From Novosphingobium aureum (GTDB taxonomy: Bacteria > Pseudomonadota > Alphaproteobacteria > Sphingomonadales > Sphingomonadaceae), in NCBI RefSeq assembly GCF_015865035.1, contig NZ_JADZGI010000001.1:2542001-2606000 (forward strand): DNA of 64,000 bases. The letters run 5' to 3'. A program made the translations under genes and the position numbers. This document shows positions 29,001 through 36,180 of this stretch, piece after piece (positions within the stretch are counted from its first letter, which is position 1; each line of letters opens with the position of its first letter). Below the pieces are notes generated by a model, which was not told where the DNA came from, did not search any database, and saw only the letters and a list, made by a program, of their open reading frames with translations.

Positions 29001-29261
29001 TCCGCCTCTTCCTACGCTTTCAAACTTGCAATGGAACGATGATCCTCCACTCGCCATCGTGGCGCGCCCAGACAGTGCCACCGGCATAAAGAAATCGACA
29101 GGCTGGAGGAACGGCCCCTTCCCGCTTTTGCCCTTTTCATGTTCGATGGGCCTCCGGAAATTTCCGAAACGAATACTGCCCACGAGTTCCTCGCGCTCCT
29201 TGATCGCGATGAGGCGACGGACTTTGTCCGTGATCGAGTGAATGTTGGCAGCGATGACCAT
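26010..29261 (-). CDS. MobA/MobL-type mobilization relaxase
   Basis: A 1083-aa protein with an HUH relaxase core: LVLHDPDADNDRRNSHVHVV at about residues 316-335 matches the MobA/MobL pattern H-D-P-x(n)-N-x-H-x-H. A long, largely helical C-terminal region follows (420-1083), probably coiled-coil or DNA-binding; no primase signature was recognised. The first ~230 residues are a lineage-specific extension. Such enzymes nick oriT and pilot the strand through a helper secretion system. The candidate oriT lies 130 bp upstream. No accessory mob genes were recognised. Start ATG at 29261; an alternative is the ATG at codon 69. Confidence 0.8.
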   Translation of the reverse strand: MVIAANIHSITDKVRRLIAIKEREELVGSIRFGNFRRPIEHEKGKSGKGPFLQPVDFFMPVALSGRATMASGGSSFHCKFESVGRGGEVAGRSRKKSAASGPDKRKDAAGFEIYVAEQAVALESPAISADQFERYAALAPSETHDELEHSRVARVISNISSDPVVRGGFWKAVEQNERRASAPHVAFFPDRAAPAFWEGAKKVLADVEGVQAPLSKIIALQTTGSVRSERLRDRKPVRVECDAGLAASVLARLSAIDGWDAHRPPVTIPRTRNGRVQNRWVFEVPVEIATAPEALDRVLRGLAATFDGMGTMYTLVLHDPDADNDRRNSHVHVVSHDRACNFIEAAEKWDIELSAAERKKYYVKLEKKRRQGKEADGAYWEAGARDIAQMRAHFADLCNAELEKLKVKRRLDPRSFAEAGMQRKPQMHMGPAASRLSKFGVATEAETENMYRSLQAELGEIEDRERTRFADRLALAQQMADVLAKADKKTDWYRHFDQTWDRLRDLLYAVKGAEAALETLTLFELLAKSRAELVQRNCDRMLDSIHAGKAKASIVRDQAKIERRRHEAVAHLQHVTTTLAPYQSDRRTAERDVRRMVEEIEGILAEFRMELEKISGRQQAGARLESTPPVRPITLRWAALRERILRDKPVIIRTAKGFDVPTLDAASRALLRSQPLERRAPAFLKSQLKIQDAEVGRLRAAIKSYGIEGVAGFPTAAALLQRYKGRPDVAALIAAQPAREAVISDVGALSLISPAVTVPDMANQAAKEVGSSSASIQEAGGALPHSKHISLAETADGRVSAGQTPRAKGVFAQAREIAASRSQAGKELIRGVGPRDRSTMMDGPRENAERANPQAAQGGETENGIAFDRGRLGEESAGQLIGQPVPVLQPELKPDPARDAAVESLRTALLSDPAMRVVQENGRLKISPQESGWDITVEVFSDHPVIAAAMRERAASPWLDVSEAKRVEVARRAIAELKLGKSRTVRRSEQGWDVKLPDQALADTLSSWSTYKPISDLLALADMYWSNREREAFVKPPPVQTKAQKTVKISDQERSTTLPASGRDAEFERLQALANSLRGQRSR

Positions 29262-29575
29262 AGCGTCATCTTAACTGTCTGCCCAATGCTTCCGGAAGCA
29301 CCTCCTCATTAAAAATTCTTCCGAAGGACCACTCGCACAGCGAGTCAAAAGATATATCTAGGTCAAAACTCCAGAACATAAGCAATGCTAACTCTCAATT
29401 TTCAAATTGAGGGTTAGCGTTATTGCGCAAATTTCCTCCTTAAATCTCAAGGAAAACTCATAATCTCCATTAAATACATGATAGATCTAGCCAATTATAT
29501 AGCCGTAGCTCATTTCTCGAAACCGCGAACTGCACCGACGCGCATAAAATTCGGTCGTAGCGTCTGAGATATTTT
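29262..29575. other. AT-rich intergenic region upstream of the relaxase
   Basis: 314 bp of clearly lower GC than its surroundings, with no gene. It contains a 10-bp palindrome cttccggaag (about 29290-29299), a small repeat actcgc-aca-gcgagt (about 29331-29345) and the larger oriT-like hairpin at 29387-29418. Probable relaxase promoter plus transfer origin. Confidence 0.6.
29387..29440. other. candidate oriT
   Basis: Arms gctaactctcaattt (29387-29401) and aaattgagggttagc (29404-29418) pair over 15 bases with one mismatch and a 2-base loop. They are followed at once by gttattgcgcaaattt. An inverted repeat followed within a few bases by a TGCGC core is the layout of RSF1010-type oriT, where MobA nicks. 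Position next to the relaxase gene supports the call; the nick site is not proven. Confidence 0.45.
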
Positions 29576-29818
29576 TTATGCTGGTCGGCGTCTTGCGCCG
29601 GCGGTCAGCCCACCAAAGGTACCTCGATGCTCTTCACGAATGGCAAGAACGAGATCGTCGATTGCATCGCCATGCCGGATCCGCCCGGGCACATCCGCAA
29701 AGGCTTCTGCCAGAGCCACGCGACTTTTCGAGCATCTGCCGCACGGTGACGATCGGCGTTGCGCGATGCCAGCCAAGGTTGCAGCACGGGAGGCTTCCCG
29801 AGCTTCTAAGCGCCCCAA
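29576..29818 (-). CDS. doubtful small ORF (possibly frameshifted)
   Basis: An 80-aa reading frame from a TTG; its C-terminal half (VALAEAFADVPGRIRHGDAI) reads like real protein, but the N-terminal half does not. Short stretches in the other two minus frames (IVTVRQMLEKSR, DRHRAADARKVAWLWQK) also look coding, which suggests a gene broken by small indels. It follows the next ORF by 16 bp on the same strand. No function is suggested. Confidence 0.22.
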   Translation of the reverse strand: MGRLEAREASRAATLAGIAQRRSSPCGRCSKSRVALAEAFADVPGRIRHGDAIDDLVLAIREEHRGTFGGLTAGARRRPA

Positions 29819-29834
29819 TGTATCGATTTACGCA

Positions 29835-30137
29835 TCAGGCTGAACCAGGCGGCGCGTAAGTGACCCTACATTGTCGGCGGTCATTATAGAGAGCTTCCAG
29901 TCCGCGGCCGATCGTCAACTCGTGTCGCTTCACGGCACCGCCGGCATGACGAATGTCGATTTCGACAAAGCGGTCATGAAAATCGTCGTCATAGGAACGC
30001 TTGCGCCGACGGGAAAGCGTGAGCCTCGGAGCCGAACCGGCGAAGGTCGCGGCAAATGAGGACCCGAAATCGCGGCGCGAGCCCATGTCGTCGAGGTTAC
30101 CTTCGATTTCCGGGGCGTAGCCTTGGCTGCCCGCCAC
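29835..30137 (-). CDS. conserved-looking small protein, N-terminus unresolved
   Basis: About 100 aa from a GTG at 30137 (MAGSQGYAPEIEGNL...), charged and without membrane segments, with a mixed basic and acidic core (RRRKRSYDDDFHDRF). The same frame stays open and protein-like for 36 more codons upstream (EDTAFDESILYDPTARAGG), until a TGA at 30246-30248. Ahead of that TGA, ten codons start with an ATG at 30278 that overlaps the upstream gene's end. An indel or a stop mutation near the 5' end is therefore likely. Function unknown. Belongs to the run of small minus-strand genes 29.8-32.8 kb. Confidence 0.4.
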   Translation of the reverse strand: MAGSQGYAPEIEGNLDDMGSRRDFGSSFAATFAGSAPRLTLSRRRKRSYDDDFHDRFVEIDIRHAGGAVKRHELTIGRGLEALYNDRRQCRVTYAPPGSA

Positions 30138-30261
30138 ATCCTCCGCCGCTCGACCTCCGGCTCGGGCGGTAGGATCATAGAGAATGGACTCGTCGAACGC
30201 AGTGTCCTCCCGGTCGGAGACTTCTGGAGCATGTAGGCAACGATCTCATCGATGGATCGCC

Positions 30262-30627
30262 TCAATAGAAAGCGCCATGCCCTGTTTCCAATGGTCGCAC
30301 GATGGCTTGCCAGCTGCCTATCTCCGCCTGCGCCTGAATGATGAGGTCCGGATTGACCCGAAGCGCGGCGACATGACGGTGGGTAAGGATGAGCTTCCTC
30401 CTCTCCCCTATGTCGTGCGCGTTCAGTTCGTAAGGCGGCGGTTCCTCGATTTCCCGCGTCCAGTATCGGCAAGGCAGATGACCGATCCCGAAGATGTCGA
30501 TCTCGGCCTGGGAGTATTCGTTTTCGATCAACCAGTCCTGCAGGCTCTGCCCCTCACCAAGAGTGAGGGGCTTGGGAAAGCCATAGCGCCAGCCATGGGG
30601 CGGATCTATCATCGTCACTTCCCGCAT
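30262..30627 (-). CDS. hypothetical protein in HUH-protein operon
   Basis: A 121-aa soluble protein (MREVTMIDPPHGWRYGFPKPL...). Start at 30627 is supported by AAGGAGG seven bases upstream; it overlaps the upstream gene's 3' end by 13 bp. Aromatic and acidic residues are frequent (GQSLQDWLIENEYSQAEIDI); no motif recognised. The overlap ties its translation to the HUH-motif protein before it. Confidence 0.6.
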   Translation of the reverse strand: MREVTMIDPPHGWRYGFPKPLTLGEGQSLQDWLIENEYSQAEIDIFGIGHLPCRYWTREIEEPPPYELNAHDIGERRKLILTHRHVAALRVNPDLIIQAQAEIGSWQAIVRPLETGHGAFY

Positions 30628-31211
30628 GAGCCGCCCTCCTTCTGAAAGCTGAGCCAGGCGTTCCATGCATTATGGCAGCCACCGTCCGAGCAGACGTCGC
30701 GGGCCTGGCCGGTAAACCCATTCATCGAAAGCCGGCGCCCCGGGAGCAGGATATGGATGTGAGCGGCATTTGATGACCCCGCCAGATAGGGCAGATGGAG
30801 AACCATCAGTGCGGCGAGTTGCTCCTGACGCACAAAATAGCTCCGAACCCACGCTCGCACCTGCTCCCATCCCACATGCGGTGGCTGATCTGATGGCAGT
30901 GTTAGGGTAAACTGGGCGTAGCCGTTCCGCTCAGCCGCGGGCAGCATCGCATCATAGCGCTGCAGCAGATAGCTGAGGTCCATATATTCACCGCTGGCTG
31001 CGTCAGGCAGCAGCAGATCATGACGCGATGCCTGGTGCCCGGCAGGCGTCAGCTTCGCCATAACCATGTCGGCTATTCCGGCACGATGGACATCCTGCTT
31101 GTAGAAGTAGCGGATATATTTGAAGCTCCCGTCCTTGGCAGGATCCAGCGGAAAGAAGGACAGGAACCCCGGTTGGTCGGCCGTGGCAGGCTTCGATTTG
31201 GCTTTGCTCAT
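30615..31211 (-). CDS. stand-alone HUH-motif protein resembling the MobA/MobL core
   Basis: A 198-aa protein starting MSKAKSKPAT. Residues 99-160 follow the MobA/MobL relaxase core: a beta strand (AQFTLTLPSD), a helix (WEQVRAWVRSYFVRQEQLA), a strand (ALMVLHLPYL) and then NAAHIHILLPGR with the His-Ile-His at 151-153. The first metal-site His (HDP in relaxases) corresponds to His139-Leu-Pro. Aromatic residues near 32-38 (KYIRYFY) could supply a nucleophilic Tyr. A C-terminal Cys-rich patch (CSDGGCHNAW) is unusual. No helicase or primase is attached. Start overlaps the upstream stop (ATGA). It may be a small nickase or a domesticated relaxase. Homology is inferred from the pattern, not from a search. 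Confidence 0.55.
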   Translation of the reverse strand: MSKAKSKPATADQPGFLSFFPLDPAKDGSFKYIRYFYKQDVHRAGIADMVMAKLTPAGHQASRHDLLLPDAASGEYMDLSYLLQRYDAMLPAAERNGYAQFTLTLPSDQPPHVGWEQVRAWVRSYFVRQEQLAALMVLHLPYLAGSSNAAHIHILLPGRRLSMNGFTGQARDVCSDGGCHNAWNAWLSFQKEGGSCGK

Positions 31212-31732
31212 GCCGCCTCCTGCCACTGCGTGCTGGTCTGCTCCGCCAGCGAGAGGCCGGCCTCGAACCGCCGGGCATCGGGGAAAGGCGCATGGGTGGA
31301 GAATTGCAGGCCGCGCCGGTGTGCCAGGATGAATGGCTGGTCGGCATCATCGGGCGGGCAGAACCAGTATCGGTCCTCGGACCATACGCGCTGATAGCCG
31401 GTAAACCACTGGTCGTCTTTGCAGCGGTAAATATCATATGTCACAACCGGACCAGAGAATCGCGCGAGCAGCAAATCCATACCATGCTGTCGGGCGACCG
31501 CGCTGACGTCATACAGCCCAATGTTCGGCCCGGTCCGGGTCCCGACGATCAGGAGATTGGCGCCTTCCAGTAGCACGCCATGCCGCGCGCCCGGGAAGCG
31601 CTGCTCCGGGCTGAAGTCGATCGGCCCGCCAATATCCGCCGCCAGCATCATGATGCCGCGATGGGTAGCGGCTTTGATCCACGGCAAGCCGTTCGCGCTC
31701 CCGAAGGAGCACGGTGTAACATTATTCTGCAT
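31208..31732 (-). CDS. hypothetical protein
   Basis: A 174-aa soluble protein (MQNNVTPCSFGSANGLPW...) rich in Gly and aromatic residues in its middle (DDQWFTGYQRVWSEDRYWF). No known domain recognised. Four-base overlap with the HUH-motif gene downstream (ATGA) shows translational coupling. The ATG at 31732 lacks a strong ribosome site; 124 bp with inverted repeats and a tRNA-like fragment separate it from the gene upstream. Confidence 0.6.
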   Translation of the reverse strand: MQNNVTPCSFGSANGLPWIKAATHRGIMMLAADIGGPIDFSPEQRFPGARHGVLLEGANLLIVGTRTGPNIGLYDVSAVARQHGMDLLLARFSGPVVTYDIYRCKDDQWFTGYQRVWSEDRYWFCPPDDADQPFILAHRRGLQFSTHAPFPDARRFEAGLSLAEQTSTQWQEAA

Positions 31733-31805
31733 TTGTAAGACTTTCGCGTTGAGGGCGCGCGGCAGCCGAGCGGTGCCGCGCCTTGCCCCTTTTTCATTCC
31801 ATTTT

Positions 31806-31824
31806 GCTCAGCCAACTGAGCTAC
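31806..31824 (-). other. tRNA D-arm-like remnant
   Basis: The minus strand reads GTAGCTCAGTTGGCTGAGC, the typical sequence of tRNA positions 7-25, but no acceptor, anticodon or T arm follows. It is either a relic of an old tRNA insertion or simply a small hairpin between two genes of the operon. A second inverted repeat, gcgcggca...tgccgcgc (31756-31780), lies nearby. Confidence 0.35.
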
Positions 31825-31856
31825 TTCAAACTTGGCCTTCGCCGCAGCAGCGGCGC

Positions 31857-32222
31857 CTACTCGTCCGAGATGTTCCCCGGCTTCATGTAAATCGTGACCA
31901 CCGGCGGCCTTTCTGGCTTGGAAAAGCCATCGCCGTGGGCCGGACAGAGGGTGGCAACGATGCGATTACGCATGAGCATTTCACCCGGCTCGCCGCATCG
32001 TTGGCAGGTAACCTTGGACCGCTCTTCGGCTGCGCCGATATAGGGTCGAGCCTCGGAAACCCTGGGCTCCAGATGAACCCGGAGCGATCCGAATTTTTCC
32101 TTCACCTCGTCCACGCAGACTGTGATGCCGGCCGCCGCGAGATCAGACAGGAGGTCGCGGTAGAGCTGCGCCCAGCCAACTGGCAGGTGGTCCAGCCATC
32201 GGAGATTGTCGTTCTCGCTCAT
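31857..32222 (-). CDS. small protein with a treble-clef-like zinc site
   Basis: A 121-aa protein (MSENDNLRWLDHLPVGWAQL...) with a C-terminal CQRCGE followed 17 residues later by LCPAHG, a Cys2...Cys/His pattern that could bind zinc. The N-terminal half is a predicted helix pair followed by EVKEKFGSLRVHLE. I take the ATG at 32222, which overlaps the upstream stop (ATGA), rather than upstream codons. Similar short zinc-site proteins often bind nucleic acid, but no function can be assigned. Confidence 0.6.
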   Translation of the reverse strand: MSENDNLRWLDHLPVGWAQLYRDLLSDLAAAGITVCVDEVKEKFGSLRVHLEPRVSEARPYIGAAEERSKVTCQRCGEPGEMLMRNRIVATLCPAHGDGFSKPERPPVVTIYMKPGNISDE

Positions 32223-32776
32223 GCGTAATGTCCTCCGATCGACAGCTGCCAATGGCGCCTGGCGGTCCAGTAACCGAGCCGTTCCGCTTCTGCCGTTGCC
32301 CAGGGCAGAGTTGGCAGCGGACGAATGCCGCTGCGATCGACCATGAATGCCCGCATCTCGTCGCCGTCATCAGGATTTGTGACCAGGTGGATCGGTCCGC
32401 CGGGTTCCTGAAGCCACAGCAAGAGGCCCGTGACGATCTGGACCTCACCATCGCGGCAAAGCAGGAGCGTGATATAGTTGCTGGCCTGCTTCCCTGAGAC
32501 GTGGCTCGGCTCGACCAGGAAAAGATCAGTTCGACACTCGGCAACCGCTTTGATGAGAGCGGTAAGCGAGAGCTTCTTTTGCCAATGCGCCATCACGGTG
32601 TTGGCGCAGTCGGCATATTCGAAGCCCGCCAGCACGGACGGCATTGTCGATGTGCAAGGCACAGGAGTCCAGCCGACCATCCCGGCGAATGCGCGAACGG
32701 CATCTTTCGCAAGCGCGATGCGCTTGCGGTCTTCTTCACTGACATAGATCATTTGAGGTAGGTTCTTTCTCTCCAC
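32219..32776 (-). CDS. hypothetical protein, first gene of the small-gene operon
   Basis: A 185-aa soluble protein; MIYVSEEDRKRIALAKDAVR is the likely N-terminal helix region. The start may be the GTG at 32776 or the ATG at 32752; neither has a strong ribosome site. Alternating hydrophobic strands (NYITLLLCRDGEVQIVTGLL) suggest an alpha/beta fold. No motif recognised. Overlaps the zinc-site gene by four bases. Upstream lies a gene-poor stretch where the operon promoter should be. Confidence 0.55.
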   Translation of the reverse strand: MERKNLPQMIYVSEEDRKRIALAKDAVRAFAGMVGWTPVPCTSTMPSVLAGFEYADCANTVMAHWQKKLSLTALIKAVAECRTDLFLVEPSHVSGKQASNYITLLLCRDGEVQIVTGLLLWLQEPGGPIHLVTNPDDGDEMRAFMVDRSGIRPLPTLPWATAEAERLGYWTARRHWQLSIGGHYA

Positions 32777-33474
32777 CCTGCGGCGGCTGCAGCCGTCAGG
32801 GTGAGGATGAGATTTTCATTTCAATAATTGCAGCCACCTGCCCCATTCAGCTGCCCAGTTCCCCTGGGTTGAGAATCCGGAAACTCGAGAACTCGCCAAT
32901 TCGACTTCGGCGAAACTTAGCGGGGCATCGAGGCTGGCTCTGCAAAGTGAACGAAACTGACTTGCCGATGTGCGGTTGATCATCGCGCTGACGGATTAGG
33001 GAGGTGTCTGCTACGCGCCCATCCAAGTCGCTCAATTGGAAAAGACTCGCGCCTACGAGCGGTCGGTCCGGTTATGGCTTAGGCTGGGACATCCGCGACA
33101 GTCAGGTTCGGGGAAGCCGCCCGAGGAATGCGGACATTCTCGACGACACGCTGTGACGACCGCTTTGTTGGACGCTCCGGAATGTCTCCTTACGGGAGCG
33201 CTCACTGGGATAGCGGACGTTCCGGACGGCGAACAGGTATGTCAGCTTCGCGCCTTAGAGACGGTCATTGGGCGGGCGGCTGATGCGCCGGAAAGCGGAA
33301 AATGTTTTTTGGCCACCCTCAAGCTTTCGTTCCAAATGAGAACTGATGCCCGCTCACGAATTCGTGAAGCGGTCCGCGCGAAGTATGCTACAAGCATCCA
33401 TCACATAAAAATCTTCCGAGCCATGTGTGACCGAGGGACCGACCGCGCCCCCGCTTGATGTGGGAGTGCGCGCC
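32777..33474. other. gene-poor stretch between mobility and cargo halves
   Basis: About 700 bp without a convincing gene. A 140-codon plus-strand frame (33036-33458) has Arg/Gly-heavy composition and no recognisable motif, so I do not call it. The stretch probably holds the promoter of the minus-strand operon and that of the cargo. It looks like degraded coding DNA. Confidence 0.5.
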
Positions 33475-33858
33475 ATGTGCCTCAATCAAATCCTAGAAAA
33501 TGAACAAGTTACGCTCATGCAGCACGCTGCAGCTAACGATGCGGCAAAGATCAAACCCTTGCGGCGGAAGCTGAACATCTTTCAAAAACTGCTCAAAGAA
33601 CATCCATATGCTCACCGTCCCTATATCCATGCCAACAGTTCTGATGCCCAGATGGCGTCGGAAGCGAACGAGCCGTCTGGATTGATCCCCGGCCTGGCCG
33701 CTTGGGAAAACGAAGGCGGGCGTATTGAGATGGCCAAATCGCAGAAGCGCAGCAATCGTGAGATACGCAAACCCAAGGCCGAAAAGCCTAAAACTGGCCC
33801 CAAGCCGCCGGTATCTCCCGACAGTGAGTTGATGAAGAAGCCGAAAGGAAAGCTGTGA
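33475..33858 (+). CDS. small Lys/Pro-rich hypothetical protein before the GT4 gene
   Basis: About 127 aa from the ATG at 33475 (MCLNQILENEQ...), or less if the ATG at 33517 or 33730 is used. The first part is helical (KIKPLRRKLNIFQKLLKEHP); the last 42 codons (MAKSQKRSNREIRKPKAEKP...) form a strongly basic tail that resembles short stand-alone Lys/Pro proteins of alphaproteobacteria, so two products from one frame are possible. Its TGA overlaps a GTG that is the best candidate start for the glycosyltransferase. Function unknown. Confidence 0.4.
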   Translation: MCLNQILENEQVTLMQHAAANDAAKIKPLRRKLNIFQKLLKEHPYAHRPYIHANSSDAQMASEANEPSGLIPGLAAWENEGGRIEMAKSQKRSNREIRKPKAEKPKTGPKPPVSPDSELMKKPKGKL

Positions 33859-33999
33859 GACGATTTTTCAGCGCGCTCACTCCGGATTGCATTTGTCGGT
33901 AACGCCCTGCCGCGCCGCTGCGGCATAGCGACATTCACGACTGACCTTGAACTGGCGCTCCGATCCTCGGCCGGAGTTGCCGAAACCGCCATTATCGTC

Positions 34000-36180
34000 A
34001 TGCGCGACCCCGGAAGCGTTCATGACTACCCTCCCTCGGTTCGCCTCGGGATCGACCAGGATGATCCGGAGCAATATCGCAATGCAGCCGAATTCATAAA
34101 TCGGGAGGGTTTCGACGTCGTCTGCCTGCAGCACGAGTTCGGAATATTCGGCGGGGAAGCCGGCAAGCTCATTCTCGACTTCATTGCGGCGTTGAAGGTG
34201 CCGCTGGTCACTACGCTTCACACCGTTCTCGACCGGCCAAGCGATGATCAACGCGAGGTCACAGAAGCAATCGTTGCTGCATCGAGGCGCCTCGTCGTCA
34301 TGGCGCGCAAGGGCAGGCACATCCTCGTCGAAACCTATCGCGCCGATCCCGGAAAGATCGATGTCGTTCCCCATGGCATTCCTGACGCACCCTTCGTAGA
34401 CACGCTGGGAGCGAAGCACAGGCTCGGTTTCTCGGGCCGCAATGTCATCTTGACCTTTGGTCTCATCAGCCCGAACAAGGGTATCGAAACGATGATCGAG
34501 GCGATGCCAGCGATCATCGCGCGCTCGCCCGATGCTCTCTATGTGGTGATGGGAGCGACGCATCCGCAGCTTCTGCGGGAAGCCGGGGAAGCGTACCGTG
34601 AAAGCCTTGTCCGGCAGGTCGAAGCCCTAGGGCTCAAAGATCACGTTGTGTTCCTGAACCGGTTTGTCGATCGCCCCGAACTGCTCGACCATATCGCCAT
34701 GTGCGACCTCTATGTGACGCCGTATCTGGATGAGGCCCAGATGACGTCGGGCACATTGGCCTATTCCCACGGCCTGGGCCGGCCCGTCGTCTCTACACCC
34801 TATTGGCATGCCGCCGAACTGCTCGAAGACGGCTCGGGAGTCCTGGTGCCATTCGGCGATCCGGCGAGTCTGGGCCGCGCTGTCGCTGGCCTGCTCGAAG
34901 ACGTCTCAGCGCGTCTGGACATGGCAAAAAAGGCCTATGCGGCCAGTCGCCCAATGATCTGGGCGAATACGGCGCAGCGGTATGTCCAGTGTTTTGGCGC
35001 AGCGCGCCGGGCTCTGCCGACAACTCCGTTGGCAGACGTTTCGCCGCCGACGCATTTGCTGACCGCAAACTGCATGCTTCCGACAGCGTCTGCGCGGCAT
35101 CTCATCGACATGTGCGACGACACCGGAATGTTCCAGCACGCAGTGTTCTCAGTCCCGGATCGCCATCACGGCTATTGCATCGATGACAATGCCAGGGGGC
35201 TATTGCTGTGCTGCACTCCTGCAAACGGACTGGATGAGTCCTTTGCAGAAACCATGTCCCAGCGATTAGCTGCCTTTGTCCAGCATGCCTGGAACCCGGA
35301 TGAACGGCGGTTTCGCAATTTCATGGGGTTCAACCGCCAATGGCTGGAGTCGGTCGGGTCCGAGGACAGTCACGGTCGCACGCTGTGGGCGCTCGGTGCC
35401 TGTGCCCGGCACTCTTCCGACCCGGGACGAGCAAGTTGGGCCAGGCACTTGTTCAGCGAAGCGCTGGAAAAGGTCATGGCCTTCACGTCTCCGCGGGCGT
35501 GGGCCTTCACGCTGCTCGGACTCGACCACTATTGCGCGGCTTGCCCGAAGGACAGGAACGCTGACACACGGCGTGGAGAATTGGGTCAGCGGCTTGAGCG
35601 CCTGCTGATTGCGACCGAAACGCCTGCATGGATCTGGTTCGAAGACCGGCTGACCTATGACAATGCCCGTCTGTGTGAAGCGTTGATCCGCACCGGCAAG
35701 GCGACGCGGATCACCCATTTCACCGAAGCGGGGCTCCGCAGCCTGCGCTGGCTGATCCAGGTTCAAACGGCTCCGCAAGGCCATTTCCGGCCTGTCGGCT
35801 CGATGGGGTTTATGCGGCAACGCGCGCCCCCCCATCTGTTCGACCAGCAGCCGCTGGAAGCCTGCGCAACGATTGCTGCATGCGTGGCTGCGAATGCAAT
35901 CGATCCGGCAGCGCCGTGGCCGGAAGAGGCACGGCGGGCATTCGCCTGGTTCCTGGGTGAGAACGATCTCGCCATTGCATTGGTCGATATCGAATCCGGG
36001 AGTTGCCGAGATGGCCTTCATCCCGACCGCGCGAATGAAAACCGGGGCGCCGAGTCCGTCTTGTCCTATCTGCTGGGGTTGGCGGACATGCGTGCCCTTG
36101 AAGCGATGACCCGCAGCGACACCGTGTCGGTCGGCCACGGCCCTGAACCCTCTGTTTGTCTGGACCGTGCCGATGCATGA
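34000..36180 (+). CDS. GT4 glycosyltransferase fused to a second helical domain (5' end probably frameshifted)
   Basis: Residues 1-330 are a GT-B retaining glycosyltransferase of family 4: NVILTFGLISPNKGIETMIEA marks the donor half, with the acceptor-side QHEFGIFGG and the late motif YLDEAQMTSGTLAYSHGLGRP. Residues 360-726 resemble an alpha/alpha toroid (HHGYCIDDNARGLLL, then DSHGRTLWALG), so this is a fusion. The ATG at 34000 is not the true N-terminus: the same frame upstream reads RIAFVGNALPRRCGIATFTT, the expected Rossmann start, but has no start codon back to a stop at 33856. Removing one T from the run at 33864-33868 would join it to a GTG at 33855. Overlaps GH130 by 8 bp. Confidence 0.8.
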   Translation: MRDPGSVHDYPPSVRLGIDQDDPEQYRNAAEFINREGFDVVCLQHEFGIFGGEAGKLILDFIAALKVPLVTTLHTVLDRPSDDQREVTEAIVAASRRLVVMARKGRHILVETYRADPGKIDVVPHGIPDAPFVDTLGAKHRLGFSGRNVILTFGLISPNKGIETMIEAMPAIIARSPDALYVVMGATHPQLLREAGEAYRESLVRQVEALGLKDHVVFLNRFVDRPELLDHIAMCDLYVTPYLDEAQMTSGTLAYSHGLGRPVVSTPYWHAAELLEDGSGVLVPFGDPASLGRAVAGLLEDVSARLDMAKKAYAASRPMIWANTAQRYVQCFGAARRALPTTPLADVSPPTHLLTANCMLPTASARHLIDMCDDTGMFQHAVFSVPDRHHGYCIDDNARGLLLCCTPANGLDESFAETMSQRLAAFVQHAWNPDERRFRNFMGFNRQWLESVGSEDSHGRTLWALGACARHSSDPGRASWARHLFSEALEKVMAFTSPRAWAFTLLGLDHYCAACPKDRNADTRRGELGQRLERLLIATETPAWIWFEDRLTYDNARLCEALIRTGKATRITHFTEAGLRSLRWLIQVQTAPQGHFRPVGSMGFMRQRAPPHLFDQQPLEACATIAACVAANAIDPAAPWPEEARRAFAWFLGENDLAIALVDIESGSCRDGLHPDRANENRGAESVLSYLLGLADMRALEAMTRSDTVSVGHGPEPSVCLDRADA

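Noticed and set aside
26010..32776. A complete conjugation system in the element
   Set aside because: Only a relaxase and a relaxase-like small protein are present; no VirB4, VirD4 coupling protein or pilus genes are visible, so the element is mobilizable at most.
33036..33458. A 140-codon plus-strand frame before the cargo
   Set aside because: Composition is not protein-like, no motif, no ribosome site; left as part of a gene-poor stretch.
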